In this document: one piece after another, positions 1-6,522 of the stretch | How the letters are laid out: each line of letters opens with the position of its first letter | Numbering within the stretch: the stretch's first letter is position 1 | From: Candidatus Shapirobacteria bacterium UBA1435 | GTDB taxonomy: Bacteria; Patescibacteriota; Microgenomatia; UBA12405 | Reading direction: 5' to 3' | NCBI GenBank assembly: GCA_002329385.1 | Contig: DCTR01000023.1 | Coordinates: 14,921 to 23,367, forward strand | DNA length: 8,447 bases | The notes under the pieces: generated by a model | Database searches by the model: none | What the model was told of the DNA's origin: nothing | Seen by the model: the letters and a program-made list of their open reading frames with translations, nothing else | Made by a program: the position numbers and the translations under genes

Positions 1-63
1 TTTGCCATGGTCAATATGACCCATAACGGTGACGATTGGCGGTCGAAAAACAGATTGGTTCAT
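1..63 (-). CDS. infB: Translation initiation factor IF-2, N-terminal fragment (continues past window edge)
   Basis: Only the first 21 codons are present. They translate as M-N-Q-S-V-F-R-P-P-I, then V-T-V-M-G-H-I-D-H-G-K. The segment RPPIVTVMGHIDHGK is the start of the IF-2 GTPase domain, with GHIDHGK as the G1/P-loop. IF-2 is a GTPase that brings initiator tRNA to the 30S subunit and promotes subunit joining. The ATG at 61-63 is the only good start: the reading frame hits a TAG at 97-99, so at most 11 more codons could be added. The long N-terminal region found upstream of the G domain in most bacterial IF-2 proteins is therefore absent. The gene follows nusA by 71 bp, the usual nusA-infB order. 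The sequence before the ATG (ACTCCTCATTCCT) has no Shine-Dalgarno motif. Identification is firm although the fragment is short. Confidence 0.93.
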   Translation of the reverse strand, partial: MNQSVFRPPIVTVMGHIDHGK

Positions 64-134
64 AGGAATGAGGAGTAAATAATTAGATGTTTTATTCTAA
101 GCAAAACTCCAGATAGCAGAAAAGAAGATAGCGG

Positions 135-1145
135 TTATTTTTTGACTTCTGGTTTGTTTTCCTTGGAAGCAACCTTGATTTCCAAACCGACCAGTTCGCC
201 AGCCAGGCGGACATTTTCGCCGCCGGCACCGATGGCCAAAGCCAACTGATCTTCGGGAACAGAAACGACTACAGTCTTATCGCCAAGACTGACTATCTTT
301 ACGTCAGAAGCCGGAGAAAGGGACTGAACGATAAACTGGTTGAGGTTTTTGGAGAAAGCAACAACATCGACCTTCTCTTCGGGAGGAAGCTCGTTAAGGA
401 CGGACTGAATACGTGAACCCTTTTGGCCGATGCAAGAACCGACCGGATCGATGCCAGGTTGGGTGGAGGAGACGGCGATTTTGGTTCTCTCCCCTGGAGT
501 CCGGGCAATTTTCTCAATAATCACCGAACGGTTGCCAACCTCCGGCACTTCCCGAGCGAGCAATTGCGTGATGAATTCTGGATCTTTACGGCTTAAAATT
601 ATGTCGCTTTTTTGACCGTCTTCGCCACGAAAGATGCTTTTGAGAAGAAATAATTTTCTGGTGCCGACGGTAAGATTTTCGCCTCTAATCTGCTCTTCCC
701 GGGGACAAATACCTTCGGTTTTGCCGATACCAACGGCCATACGATAGGAGTCAACTTTAAGGACGGTACCAGAGACCAGGGTGCCAAGTTTCTTCTCGTA
801 ATCGGAGATTAAATTTTCTTTTTCGACGTCATGGATTTTCTGGTCGATCACCTGTTTGGCGGTTTGGGCGGCGATACGGCCAAAACCAGGAGGGGTAACG
901 TCTTTTTGCTGATCACCGTCAAGTATTTGAAAGACTTTGAACGAGCCAGTTTCCGGAGAAAGCTCAACCTTAAACTCGGCTTCATCGGGAACAATAACAC
1001 CGTGTTCTTTTTGGTCGCGCTTATAGGCAGAAATTAAACCAAGCTCGATCGAGTCAAGAATTGACTGAATGTCAATATTTCTTTCCCCGGCGATTTGGGC
1101 AACCGCAGATGCAAATTCGGTTCTTGGTAGTTTTTTGAGGTCCAT
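135..1145 (-). CDS. nusA: Transcription termination/antitermination factor NusA
   Basis: A 336-residue NusA, which binds RNA polymerase and nascent RNA and modulates pausing, intrinsic termination and antitermination. Domains in order are the N-terminal polymerase-binding domain (about 1-118, with the typical helix ending SAYKRD at 39-44), S1 (about 120-190), KH1 (about 225-290, GSCIGQKGSRIQ with the GxxG loop at 240-243) and KH2 (about 291-327, DQLALAIGAGGENVRLA). It ends soon after KH2 with a Lys-rich tail, so it lacks the acidic C-terminal repeats of the E. coli protein and is of the short type. I chose the ATG at 1143-1145 (MDLKKLPRTEF). An in-frame ATG at 1194-1196 would add 17 unconserved residues that read through a terminator-like hairpin. 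No Shine-Dalgarno is visible. The gene has its own promoter and precedes infB. The neighbours rimP (upstream) and ylxR (downstream), common at this locus elsewhere, are absent here. Confidence 0.97.
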   Translation of the reverse strand: MDLKKLPRTEFASAVAQIAGERNIDIQSILDSIELGLISAYKRDQKEHGVIVPDEAEFKVELSPETGSFKVFQILDGDQQKDVTPPGFGRIAAQTAKQVIDQKIHDVEKENLISDYEKKLGTLVSGTVLKVDSYRMAVGIGKTEGICPREEQIRGENLTVGTRKLFLLKSIFRGEDGQKSDIILSRKDPEFITQLLAREVPEVGNRSVIIEKIARTPGERTKIAVSSTQPGIDPVGSCIGQKGSRIQSVLNELPPEEKVDVVAFSKNLNQFIVQSLSPASDVKIVSLGDKTVVVSVPEDQLALAIGAGGENVRLAGELVGLEIKVASKENKPEVKK

Positions 1146-1164
1146 ATTGATTGTGGAGTGTAAT

Positions 1165-1192
1165 AAAAAATGGGGACGATGCCGCCCCCATT
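1165..1192 (-). terminator. Intrinsic terminator / possible attenuator in the nusA leader
   Basis: On the minus strand AATGGGGGCG (1192-1183) pairs with CGTCCCCATT (1178-1169) around a GCAT tetraloop. This gives a 10-bp stem with one G-U wobble. Four T residues follow at once, then ATTA, and two more T lie at the foot of the stem. It sits downstream of the predicted nusA promoter and 19 nt before the nusA ATG. It can therefore end transcripts arriving from dnaJ and can also terminate nusA transcripts after about 50 nt. The hairpin is seen directly; its activity is inferred. Confidence 0.75.
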
Positions 1193-1222
1193 CCAACTAC
1201 ACTTAAATTAATTTCTGGAGAT

Positions 1223-1251
1223 ATTATACCAGAGATAGACGAAAGAGAAAA
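1223..1251 (-). promoter_or_regulatory. Predicted sigma70-type promoter for nusA-infB, extended -10
   Basis: Read on the minus strand, a perfect -10 hexamer TATAAT (1228-1223) is preceded by TGG, forming an extended -10 (TGGTATAAT). The -35 at 17-bp spacing is weak (TTTTCT, 1251-1246), which an extended -10 can offset. The likely start is A1216, giving a leader of about 71 nt that contains the hairpin at 1169-1192. It lies in the 126-bp gap after dnaJ, so nusA can be transcribed apart from the heat-shock operon. Confidence 0.72.
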
Positions 1252-1271
1252 CCAGCCAAAAGTTGACCAAA

Positions 1272-2129
1272 TCACAAACCGAGATCCTTAATCAGCTGTT
1301 TTTGACGAGAAGTCAACTGGGTCGGGATAACGACATTCAGACGAATGTAAAGATCGCCCTGGCCATAGCCCTGAACATCACGTATCCCCTGTCCCCGAAG
1401 GCGAACAAGCGTCCCTGGCTGAGTGCCCGGCTTAACCTTAATTTTGAGTGGATTAGTAAGGGTGGGGACCTGAATGTCAGAGCCAAGAACGGCTTGAGAT
1501 AAGTTGATGTCGACATCGACAAATACATCATTACCATCGCGCTTAAAGACTTTGTCCGGCAGAACGTCGATATAGAGAATAAAATCTTTAAACCTTATCT
1601 TTTGGCCGTCGTCAACGCCGGCGGGAATTTTGACCGTCTGGCGGCGACCATCTATCTCGACCTCCTTTTGAATACCGTTGGCGGCTTCCAGAAAGGTCAG
1701 GTGGATTTTATAGGTAGGCAGGCGGGCAGAACGACCGGAGGCGCCAAATCCAGAGCCAAAAAATTGTTCAAAGATGTCAAAAGGGTTGGAAAAACCACCA
1801 AAATCAAAACTAGCCCCTTGGCCAAACTGGTCTTCACTGCTTGTCCAAGTGAAGTTGAAGGGACCGTTTTGAGAGGTGTAGGTGTGGCCACCAAAAGGGC
1901 CAGAACGGGGGTCAAAAGCGGCATGGCCAAACTGATCATAAGCCTGACGCTTCTCCTGATTGGATAGAATTTCGTAGGCTTCGTTGATCTCCTTAAACTT
2001 TTCTTCGGCTTCAGAGCTTTTATTGCGGTCGGGGTGCCACTGTAAAGCTTTTTTGCGATAGGCCGATTTGATGTCCGACTGGCTGGCGGCTTTATCAATG
2101 CCGAGAATTTCGTAATAGTCGCGTTTCAT
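1272..2129 (-). CDS. dnaJ: DnaJ-like J-domain co-chaperone without zinc finger (class B)
   Basis: A 285-residue J-protein that would deliver substrates to DnaK and stimulate its ATPase. The J domain spans about 3-68 (DYYEILG start, catalytic HPD at 32-34, [13 protein letters not shown]). A Gly/Phe-rich region follows at about 68-135 ([18 protein letters not shown]), then the C-terminal substrate-binding domains at about 138-270 ([42 protein letters not shown]). The four CxxCxGxG zinc repeats of classic DnaJ (usually about 370 residues) are missing, and the protein contains no cysteine. The first C-terminal domain runs straight from KEVEIDG to [11 protein letters not shown]. This is the CbpA/class B layout, but the gene occupies the canonical dnaJ place 47 bp after dnaK, so it is probably the operon's working partner. 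A symbol such as cbpA would be a fair alternative. No Shine-Dalgarno precedes the ATG (TTATCTTCTCCC). Confidence 0.93.
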   Translation of the reverse strand: MKRDYYEILGIDKAASQSDIKSAYRKKALQWHPDRNKSSEAEEKFKEINEAYEILSNQEKRQAYDQFGHAAFDPRSGPFGGHTYTSQNGPFNFTWTSSEDQFGQGASFDFGGFSNPFDIFEQFFGSGFGASGRSARLPTYKIHLTFLEAANGIQKEVEIDGRRQTVKIPAGVDDGQKIRFKDFILYIDVLPDKVFKRDGNDVFVDVDINLSQAVLGSDIQVPTLTNPLKIKVKPGTQPGTLVRLRGQGIRDVQGYGQGDLYIRLNVVIPTQLTSRQKQLIKDLGL

Positions 2130-2144
2130 GGGAGAAGATAATCA

Positions 2145-2163
2145 GGCGACGAAAGATGCCGCC
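2145..2163 (-). other. Small intercistronic hairpin between dnaK and dnaJ
   Basis: In the 47-bp gap GGCGGC (2163-2158) can pair with GTCGCC (2150-2145), including one G-U pair, around the 7-nt loop ATCTTTC. No T-run follows, so it is not an intrinsic terminator. It might protect the upstream dnaK message or dampen dnaJ expression, but a six-pair stem can also arise by chance. Confidence 0.35.
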
Positions 2164-2176
2164 AGCTTTTGGAAGC

Positions 2177-4069
2177 CTATGATATAACCTCCCCTTCTTG
2201 TGCGTCTTTTTTGTCGCTCTTGTTTCTGTCGGTAGGAGGTTGCTGGTTTTGGCTTGGGGGTGGCGACGACTGCTGATAGACAGCGGCACCAATAGTCTGA
2301 AGTATCTGGCCAAGCTCTTCCGAAAATTTATCAAACTCGTCTTTTTTGGCATCGGTTTTAGCCAAAAGCTCTTTTCCTGCTTTGATTTTTTCCTCAATTT
2401 TGGTCTTATCTTCCGGCTTAACCTTATCGCCAAAATCCTTGAGGGATTTCTCGGCGGAAAAGATTGTGCCGTCAAGACGATTGCGACTCTCGGCCAATAG
2501 TCGACGGTCTTCGTCTTCGCGGGCGTGGATCTCCGCATCATTTTTCATCCTGGTAACCTCCTCTTCGGTCAGGTTGGTGGCATTTTGGATAGTAATTTTT
2601 TGTTCCTTATTGGTTCCCTTGTCCTTGGCGGATACGTTTAGGATACCGTTGCTGTCGATGTCAAAAGTAACCTCGATTTGGGGAATTCCGCGGGGTGCGG
2701 GCGGTATGCCGTCAAGGATAAACCGGCCTAAGGATTTATTGTCGGTGGCCATCGGCCGCTCACCCTGGAGGACATTGATCTCCACCTGCGGCTGACTATC
2801 AGAATAGGTAGTAAAAATTTGCGATTTTTTGGTGGGGACAGTGGTGTTGCGCTCAATTAGAGGGGTGCGAACGCCGCCGGCGGTCTCGATGCCCAAGGTT
2901 AACGGGGTAACGTCGAGAAGAACAATATCTTTGACATCTCCGGTCAAAATCGCCCCCTGGATAGAAGCACCAACCGCAACAACCTCGTCGGGGTTAACAG
3001 AGGTGTTTGGCTCCTTGCCAAAAAAGTTGCGGACAGTTTCCAAAACTTTTGGCATTCTGGTCATACCGCCAACCATAACCACGTCGGTAATTTCTGATTT
3101 GGAGACACCGGCGTCTTTGAGACATTTTTCGACCGGATCTATGGTCTTTTGGATCAAATCATCGACCATTTTTTCCAGATCGGCACGAGTCAGTTTGACG
3201 GTCAAGTGAAGAGGCTGGCCCGACTTTTGAGTAATAAAGGGCAGGTTAATTTCGGTCTCAACTGTATTGGAAAGTTCAATTTTGGCTTTTTCGGCGGCTT
3301 CACGGATTCGTTGAAGGGCTTGGGGATCGGTAGACAAGTCAACGTCGTTTTCTTCTTTAAAGTTGGCTAGAAGCCAATCACTTATTCTTTGGTCGAAGTC
3401 GTCACCGCCAAGGAAGGTGTCGCCATTGGTGGCTTTAACTTCAAAAACACCCTCGCCGATTTCGAGGACAGAGATGTCAAAAGTGCCACCACCAAGGTCG
3501 TAAACAGCAATGGTGCCGCCTTTCTTTTTGTCCAAACCATAAGCCAGAGCGGCGGCTGTCGGCTCGTTGACAATCCTTTTGACGTCTAGGCCGGCGATTT
3601 CTCCCGCCTGCTTGGTCGCCTGACGCTGGGAATCGTCAAAATAAGCAGGGACGGTGACCACGGCTGAAGTCACCTTTTCGCCAAGATATCTTTCGGCTTC
3701 GGTCTTGGCCTTTTGAAGGATTTTGGCCGAAATTTCCTGCGGAGTATAAACCTTGCCACCAATTTCAACGGCAGCGATATTGTCTTTACCGGCGACAATC
3801 TTGTAAGGGGCAATTTTTTGGGTTTTTTTGACTTCGGGGTCGTCAAGACGGCGGCCCATTAAACGCTTGACACTGTAGACAGTGTTTTGGGGATTCAGAA
3901 CCATTTGCCTTTTGGCCAGATCACCGACGAGGCCCTTGACCGGTTCGACGACGGAGGGAATGACATTTCGGCCTTCAGAGGTGAGAATAACTTTTGGTTT
4001 ACCGGCTTCCATGATGGCAACACAGGAATTGGTGGTGCCAAGATCGATGCCAATGATTTTGTCTGCCAT
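2177..4069 (-). CDS. dnaK: Molecular chaperone DnaK (Hsp70)
   Basis: A full-length 630-residue Hsp70 that binds exposed hydrophobic peptides in an ATP-dependent cycle driven by the J-protein and GrpE. The ATPase domain (about 1-380) shows the phosphate-1 motif [13 protein letters not shown] (6-18), the catalytic Lys68 in [10 protein letters not shown], the phosphate-2 motif [10 protein letters not shown] (191-200) with Thr196, and VGGMTRMP (333-340). The interdomain linker [10 protein letters not shown] is at 383-392. The substrate-binding beta domain follows to about 500, then a helical lid and a Pro/Gln/Ser-rich tail (about 600-614). The tail ends GEVIS rather than the EEVD of eukaryotic cytosolic Hsp70. 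The ATPase domain keeps the insertion after MGRR (about 73-105) found in E. coli-type DnaK and missing from Firmicutes and Actinobacteria. The gene follows grpE by 25 bp and should be under HrcA/CIRCE control. The ATG is preceded by an A/T-rich tract with no Shine-Dalgarno. Confidence 0.99.
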   Translation of the reverse strand: MADKIIGIDLGTTNSCVAIMEAGKPKVILTSEGRNVIPSVVEPVKGLVGDLAKRQMVLNPQNTVYSVKRLMGRRLDDPEVKKTQKIAPYKIVAGKDNIAAVEIGGKVYTPQEISAKILQKAKTEAERYLGEKVTSAVVTVPAYFDDSQRQATKQAGEIAGLDVKRIVNEPTAAALAYGLDKKKGGTIAVYDLGGGTFDISVLEIGEGVFEVKATNGDTFLGGDDFDQRISDWLLANFKEENDVDLSTDPQALQRIREAAEKAKIELSNTVETEINLPFITQKSGQPLHLTVKLTRADLEKMVDDLIQKTIDPVEKCLKDAGVSKSEITDVVMVGGMTRMPKVLETVRNFFGKEPNTSVNPDEVVAVGASIQGAILTGDVKDIVLLDVTPLTLGIETAGGVRTPLIERNTTVPTKKSQIFTTYSDSQPQVEINVLQGERPMATDNKSLGRFILDGIPPAPRGIPQIEVTFDIDSNGILNVSAKDKGTNKEQKITIQNATNLTEEEVTRMKNDAEIHAREDEDRRLLAESRNRLDGTIFSAEKSLKDFGDKVKPEDKTKIEEKIKAGKELLAKTDAKKDEFDKFSEELGQILQTIGAAVYQQSSPPPSQNQQPPTDRNKSDKKDAQEGEVIS

Positions 4070-4094
4070 ATTTATTTAGAAAGTAAATTTATAA

Positions 4095-4577
4095 TTAATT
4101 TTTTGACAAAGGCGAGGCCTGGGGAGCACGGCCGACAACCACTTGGGCAGGACGAAGGCACTGGCCGTTTAAAAGAAAACCTCTTCGCCTGATATCAATC
4201 ACCTGATCCTGGTTGCCGTCGGCGACATCAACACAGTCCATGGTCTCCGGATTAAACTGCTGGCCAAGGCAAGAGATCTCCTCAAGCCCTTCACCCTTAA
4301 GAACACCGACAAAATGATCGATGGCCATCTGCAGCCCTTTGTCGTTCAGGTGTTTTTGGGCCAAGTAAAGTTCATCGAGAACATCAACCATCTTGGCCAT
4401 AATAGCCGCCGACGCCAAGCTGGCAATTAACTGCTTTTGAGATTCAACCCTTTTTTCAAGGTTGGCGTAGTCGGCCAGGGAGCGTTTCCAGTTTTCCTCC
4501 ATCTCGACACCTTTCGCCTCAAGTTCATTGATTTTAGCCAATAGAACCTTATCTTCAGATTTTGCCGTTTTTTTCAT
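4095..4577 (-). CDS. grpE: Nucleotide exchange factor GrpE
   Basis: A 160-residue GrpE, the dimeric factor that releases ADP from DnaK. The N-terminal part (about 5-55) is a charged helix for the dimer coiled coil, including ENWKRSLADYANLEKRVESQ (29-48). It continues through the four-helix-bundle segment (KMVDVLDELYLAQKHL, 62-77) and GVLKGEGLEEI (91-101). It ends in the beta domain with FNPETMDCV (108-116) and RRRGFLLNGQCLRPAQVVVG (130-149), the family signature that contacts the DnaK ATPase domain. The N-terminal disordered extension is short, making the protein smaller than the roughly 200-residue E. coli version. It starts only 7 bp after the hrcA stop, with no room for a separate promoter and no Shine-Dalgarno, so it is expressed from the hrcA message, perhaps with translational coupling. 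Confidence 0.97.
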   Translation of the reverse strand: MKKTAKSEDKVLLAKINELEAKGVEMEENWKRSLADYANLEKRVESQKQLIASLASAAIMAKMVDVLDELYLAQKHLNDKGLQMAIDHFVGVLKGEGLEEISCLGQQFNPETMDCVDVADGNQDQVIDIRRRGFLLNGQCLRPAQVVVGRAPQASPLSKN

Positions 4578-4584
4578 TGGACGA

Positions 4585-5325
4585 TTAACGAGTAATAGTT
4601 GAGATCAGTTCGGCCAAATAGTCAACAAGGGGGACAACATACTGAAATCGGAAGCGGGCAGGACCCATAACCCCGATGATGCCACGATGCGGGCCGGACT
4701 GATAATTTTGATAGACAAAACCGCAGGGCTCGAGATGTTCCATCCCCAAATCTTCACCGATCAGCAAATGGATCACCCTGTCGTCGGCGGAAGAAGGGCT
4801 CAGGTCGGCCTTGCCAATAATGTCAAACCAATAATTGTTGTTATCAATAAGGGAAAGGACGGTTTTGGTAACGTCGATATTATAAAATTCGGGTTCTTCC
4901 AAAAGATTGGATGCTCCATGATAATAGATATCACCCTGGTCGGTGGTGGCGATGGCCATGCTGCGGGTGCGGTCAGCCAATTCTTTAGTGGTTTCGCGGA
5001 GCAGTTTTTCGAATTCATTACGGTAGTCCCAGATTTTTTCTTTGGTGCCGATTTCTTCGTTGATGGAAAGGGTTTTGGGGGTCATCAGATTACGGACATA
5101 ATATTTCAGGCCAAGAGAGGTTGGCGACCTGCCGGCAGAAAGGTGGCTTTTTTTGAGGTAACCAAGCTGGGTCAAGGACGACATCTCATTTCTAATAGTG
5201 GCGGAAGAGATGCCCAAATTGTGTTTTTTCTCGAGTGTTTCCGAACCAACGGGGGCAGCCGTTTCGATGAATTCTTCGGTAACACATTTCAAAATTTTGA
5301 TTTGACGCTGGGTTAAGTCTGGCAT
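4585..5325 (-). CDS. hrcA: Heat-inducible transcription repressor HrcA, compact form
   Basis: A 246-residue HrcA, the repressor that binds CIRCE operators and depends on chaperones for folding, linking its activity to stress. The N-terminal winged helix (about 1-75) is typical: TQRQIKILKCVTEEFIETAA, the recognition region SSATIRNEM (40-48) and SAGRSPTSLGLKYYV (63-77). The middle and end are also recognisable: GASNLLEEPEF (137-147), IHLLIGEDLGMEHLEPCGFV (185-204) and GIIGVMGPARFRFQYVVPLV (215-234). HrcA is usually about 340 residues. Here a stretch of roughly 95 residues is missing between ELADRT (115-120) and DIYYHGASNL (132-141), where the first half of the GAF-like fold and the inserted dimerising domain normally lie. 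It is first in the operon and its own promoter carries a CIRCE element, so autoregulation is expected. The predicted message starts about 2-4 nt before the ATG. Confidence 0.96.
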   Translation of the reverse strand: MPDLTQRQIKILKCVTEEFIETAAPVGSETLEKKHNLGISSATIRNEMSSLTQLGYLKKSHLSAGRSPTSLGLKYYVRNLMTPKTLSINEEIGTKEKIWDYRNEFEKLLRETTKELADRTRSMAIATTDQGDIYYHGASNLLEEPEFYNIDVTKTVLSLIDNNNYWFDIIGKADLSPSSADDRVIHLLIGEDLGMEHLEPCGFVYQNYQSGPHRGIIGVMGPARFRFQYVVPLVDYLAELISTITR

Positions 5326-5326
5326 A

Positions 5327-5353
5327 TTAGCAATATAATAAGATGAGTGCTAA
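5327..5353. promoter_or_regulatory. CIRCE operator (HrcA binding site)
   Basis: An inverted repeat in the exact 9-9-9 layout of CIRCE. On the plus strand the left half is TTAGCAATA (5327-5335), the spacer is TAATAAGAT (5336-5344) and the right half is GAGTGCTAA (5345-5353). The right half matches the consensus GAGTGCTAA at 9 of 9 and the left matches TTAGCACTC at 6 of 9. It covers part of the promoter spacer, the -10 and the start region of the hrcA operon, and ends 1 bp before the hrcA ATG. Bound HrcA should block RNA polymerase directly. I found no second copy in the window. Confidence 0.94.
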
Positions 5354-5363
5354 AAAGTGTCAA
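5335..5363 (-). promoter_or_regulatory. sigma70-type promoter of the hrcA-grpE-dnaK-dnaJ operon
   Basis: On the minus strand a perfect -35 TTGACA (5363-5358) is followed, after exactly 17 bp, by a -10 TATTAT (5340-5335, 5 of 6 to consensus). Transcription should begin near A5328 or A5327, and the hrcA ATG starts at 5325, so the transcript has almost no 5' leader. The overlap with CIRCE supports both calls. The promoter lies in the 51-bp gap after rmuC, where I see no terminator. Confidence 0.9.
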
Positions 5364-5376
5364 GAGGTGAGAATGG

Positions 5377-6489
5377 TCAGGAAGGCAACTCGGGTTTGGG
5401 AGCTGGCTCTAGTTTGATTTTATCGACGATACGATTGAGCTGACGGGTGCGGGTAGTGCTAACCAGCTGATATTGTTTTGATAGAGAGTCAATCCTGTCG
5501 CCGATTTTGTCAAATTCAGCACTATAGGTTTCAAACTCCTTGGCAAATTGCTGGATGTGGGCAATTATATGCTGAACATTGTTTTGGAAACGGAAGTTGT
5601 CATATGCCTGACGCACCATACGCAAAATGGCAGTAAAGCTAAACGGGCCGGCCAAGACTACCTTTTTGGCCAAAGCCTCTTCCCAGACAGATGGCAGTTT
5701 GTCGTAGATAAAGGAAAAAATCATTTCGTTGGGGATAAAAAGGATGACGAAATCAACAGTGCGACTTTCGGGGTCGATATAGTCCCTGGTGCAGACCTGG
5801 CGGATTTTTTCGCGGACATCGCGCTCGAAAGCCTTAAAATATTCAGCTTTGGCTTGGGGATCTTCAGTTTCGGACATCTTAACCAAATTGGGGTAAGGAA
5901 ACTTGGCGTCGACGTTAATTTTGGTGCCATCGGGGAGTTTGACGGTAAAGTCGGGACGACTGGAACTATTGGCTTGCTCCTTGTTAAACTCATAGTCGAC
6001 CCCCTGGACAAATCCAGACATTTTCAGCAAATCTTCGGCGACCTTTTCACCAAAAGCACCACGAAGCTGATTATTGCTTAAAACGCGTTTTAGGCCTTCG
6101 GTGGTGGCTGACAATTGTTGGGTTAAAGCCTTTTGCTCTTCAAGCCTTTGGGTGAGGATAGAAAAAGTGCCGATTCGGTTTTTTTCCGACTCCTCAAGCT
6201 TGCTTTGGCTTTTGGCCAGCTCGTCGAGAACCTGCTTGGTCAATTTTTCGAAGACATCTTTTTTGTTGGCCAGATCGTTGGTAATCTCCTGTTTTTCAGC
6301 ACCAAGTTTCTGATTGGCAATAAAAACGAGCTGTTCATTGGCGGTTTGTAAATGGCCGGGGAATTTTTCGTTGAATTTGGCAAAAAAATCCTGTGACAGT
6401 TTGTCGATATCATAGGCCTTTTTTTGCCGAAGCAGTAAAAAGACCAAGGTAAGCAGGATGGCAACGAGGAGCAAGTAGACAATGGTCAT
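5377..6489 (-). CDS. rmuC: RmuC family protein (DNA recombination/inversion-limiting, nuclease-like)
   Basis: A 370-residue RmuC-family protein. In E. coli rmuC was found through its effect on inversions at short inverted repeats, and the family is predicted to hold a PD-(D/E)XK nuclease-like fold; the biochemical role is not well settled. A single N-terminal membrane segment (VYLLLVAILLTLVFLLL, 4-20) is followed by a charged helical, probably coiled-coil region to about 140. The conserved core then follows: LRGAFGEKVAEDLL (142-155), SSSRPDFTVKLPDG (175-188) and INVDAKFPYP (191-200), where Asp180 and the VDAK motif (193-196) fit the nuclease-like site. FIPNEMIFSF (251-260) and the LAGPFSF motif (279-285) complete the family pattern. 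The C-terminus is a helical segment and a Pro-rich end. It starts 33 bp after alr with no Shine-Dalgarno, so co-transcription with alr is likely. Confidence 0.94.
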   Translation of the reverse strand: MTIVYLLLVAILLTLVFLLLRQKKAYDIDKLSQDFFAKFNEKFPGHLQTANEQLVFIANQKLGAEKQEITNDLANKKDVFEKLTKQVLDELAKSQSKLEESEKNRIGTFSILTQRLEEQKALTQQLSATTEGLKRVLSNNQLRGAFGEKVAEDLLKMSGFVQGVDYEFNKEQANSSSRPDFTVKLPDGTKINVDAKFPYPNLVKMSETEDPQAKAEYFKAFERDVREKIRQVCTRDYIDPESRTVDFVILFIPNEMIFSFIYDKLPSVWEEALAKKVVLAGPFSFTAILRMVRQAYDNFRFQNNVQHIIAHIQQFAKEFETYSAEFDKIGDRIDSLSKQYQLVSTTRTRQLNRIVDKIKLEPAPKPELPS

Positions 6490-6522
6490 GGTTAATTTTA
6501 ACTGATAAAGGGAAGGAAGAAG

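Noticed and set aside
64..134. Promoter for infB in the nusA-infB gap (TAGAAT with a weak upstream hexamer)
   Set aside because: The -35 match is poor and there is no extended -10. The short gap fits co-transcription with nusA better. A direct repeat GCTATCT in this gap seems incidental.
1146..1196. N-terminal 17-residue extension of NusA from the ATG at 1194-1196
   Set aside because: The added residues do not resemble NusA, the reading passes through a terminator hairpin, and the conserved protein begins naturally at 1145. Kept only as a low-interest finding.
1602..1967. Plus-strand open frame of 121 codons inside dnaJ, and a similar minus-strand frame at 1697-2098
   Set aside because: Both lie wholly opposite or inside the well-supported dnaJ frame, have low-complexity translations and show no family motifs.
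4687..5316. Plus-strand open frame of 209 codons opposite hrcA
   Set aside because: It is the antisense of a clearly conserved gene. The Phe/Gly-rich translation is what antisense of this codon use gives, and no motif or promoter supports it.
5548..6081. Plus-strand open frame of 177 codons opposite rmuC
   Set aside because: Antisense shadow of the conserved RmuC core, with no recognisable domain.
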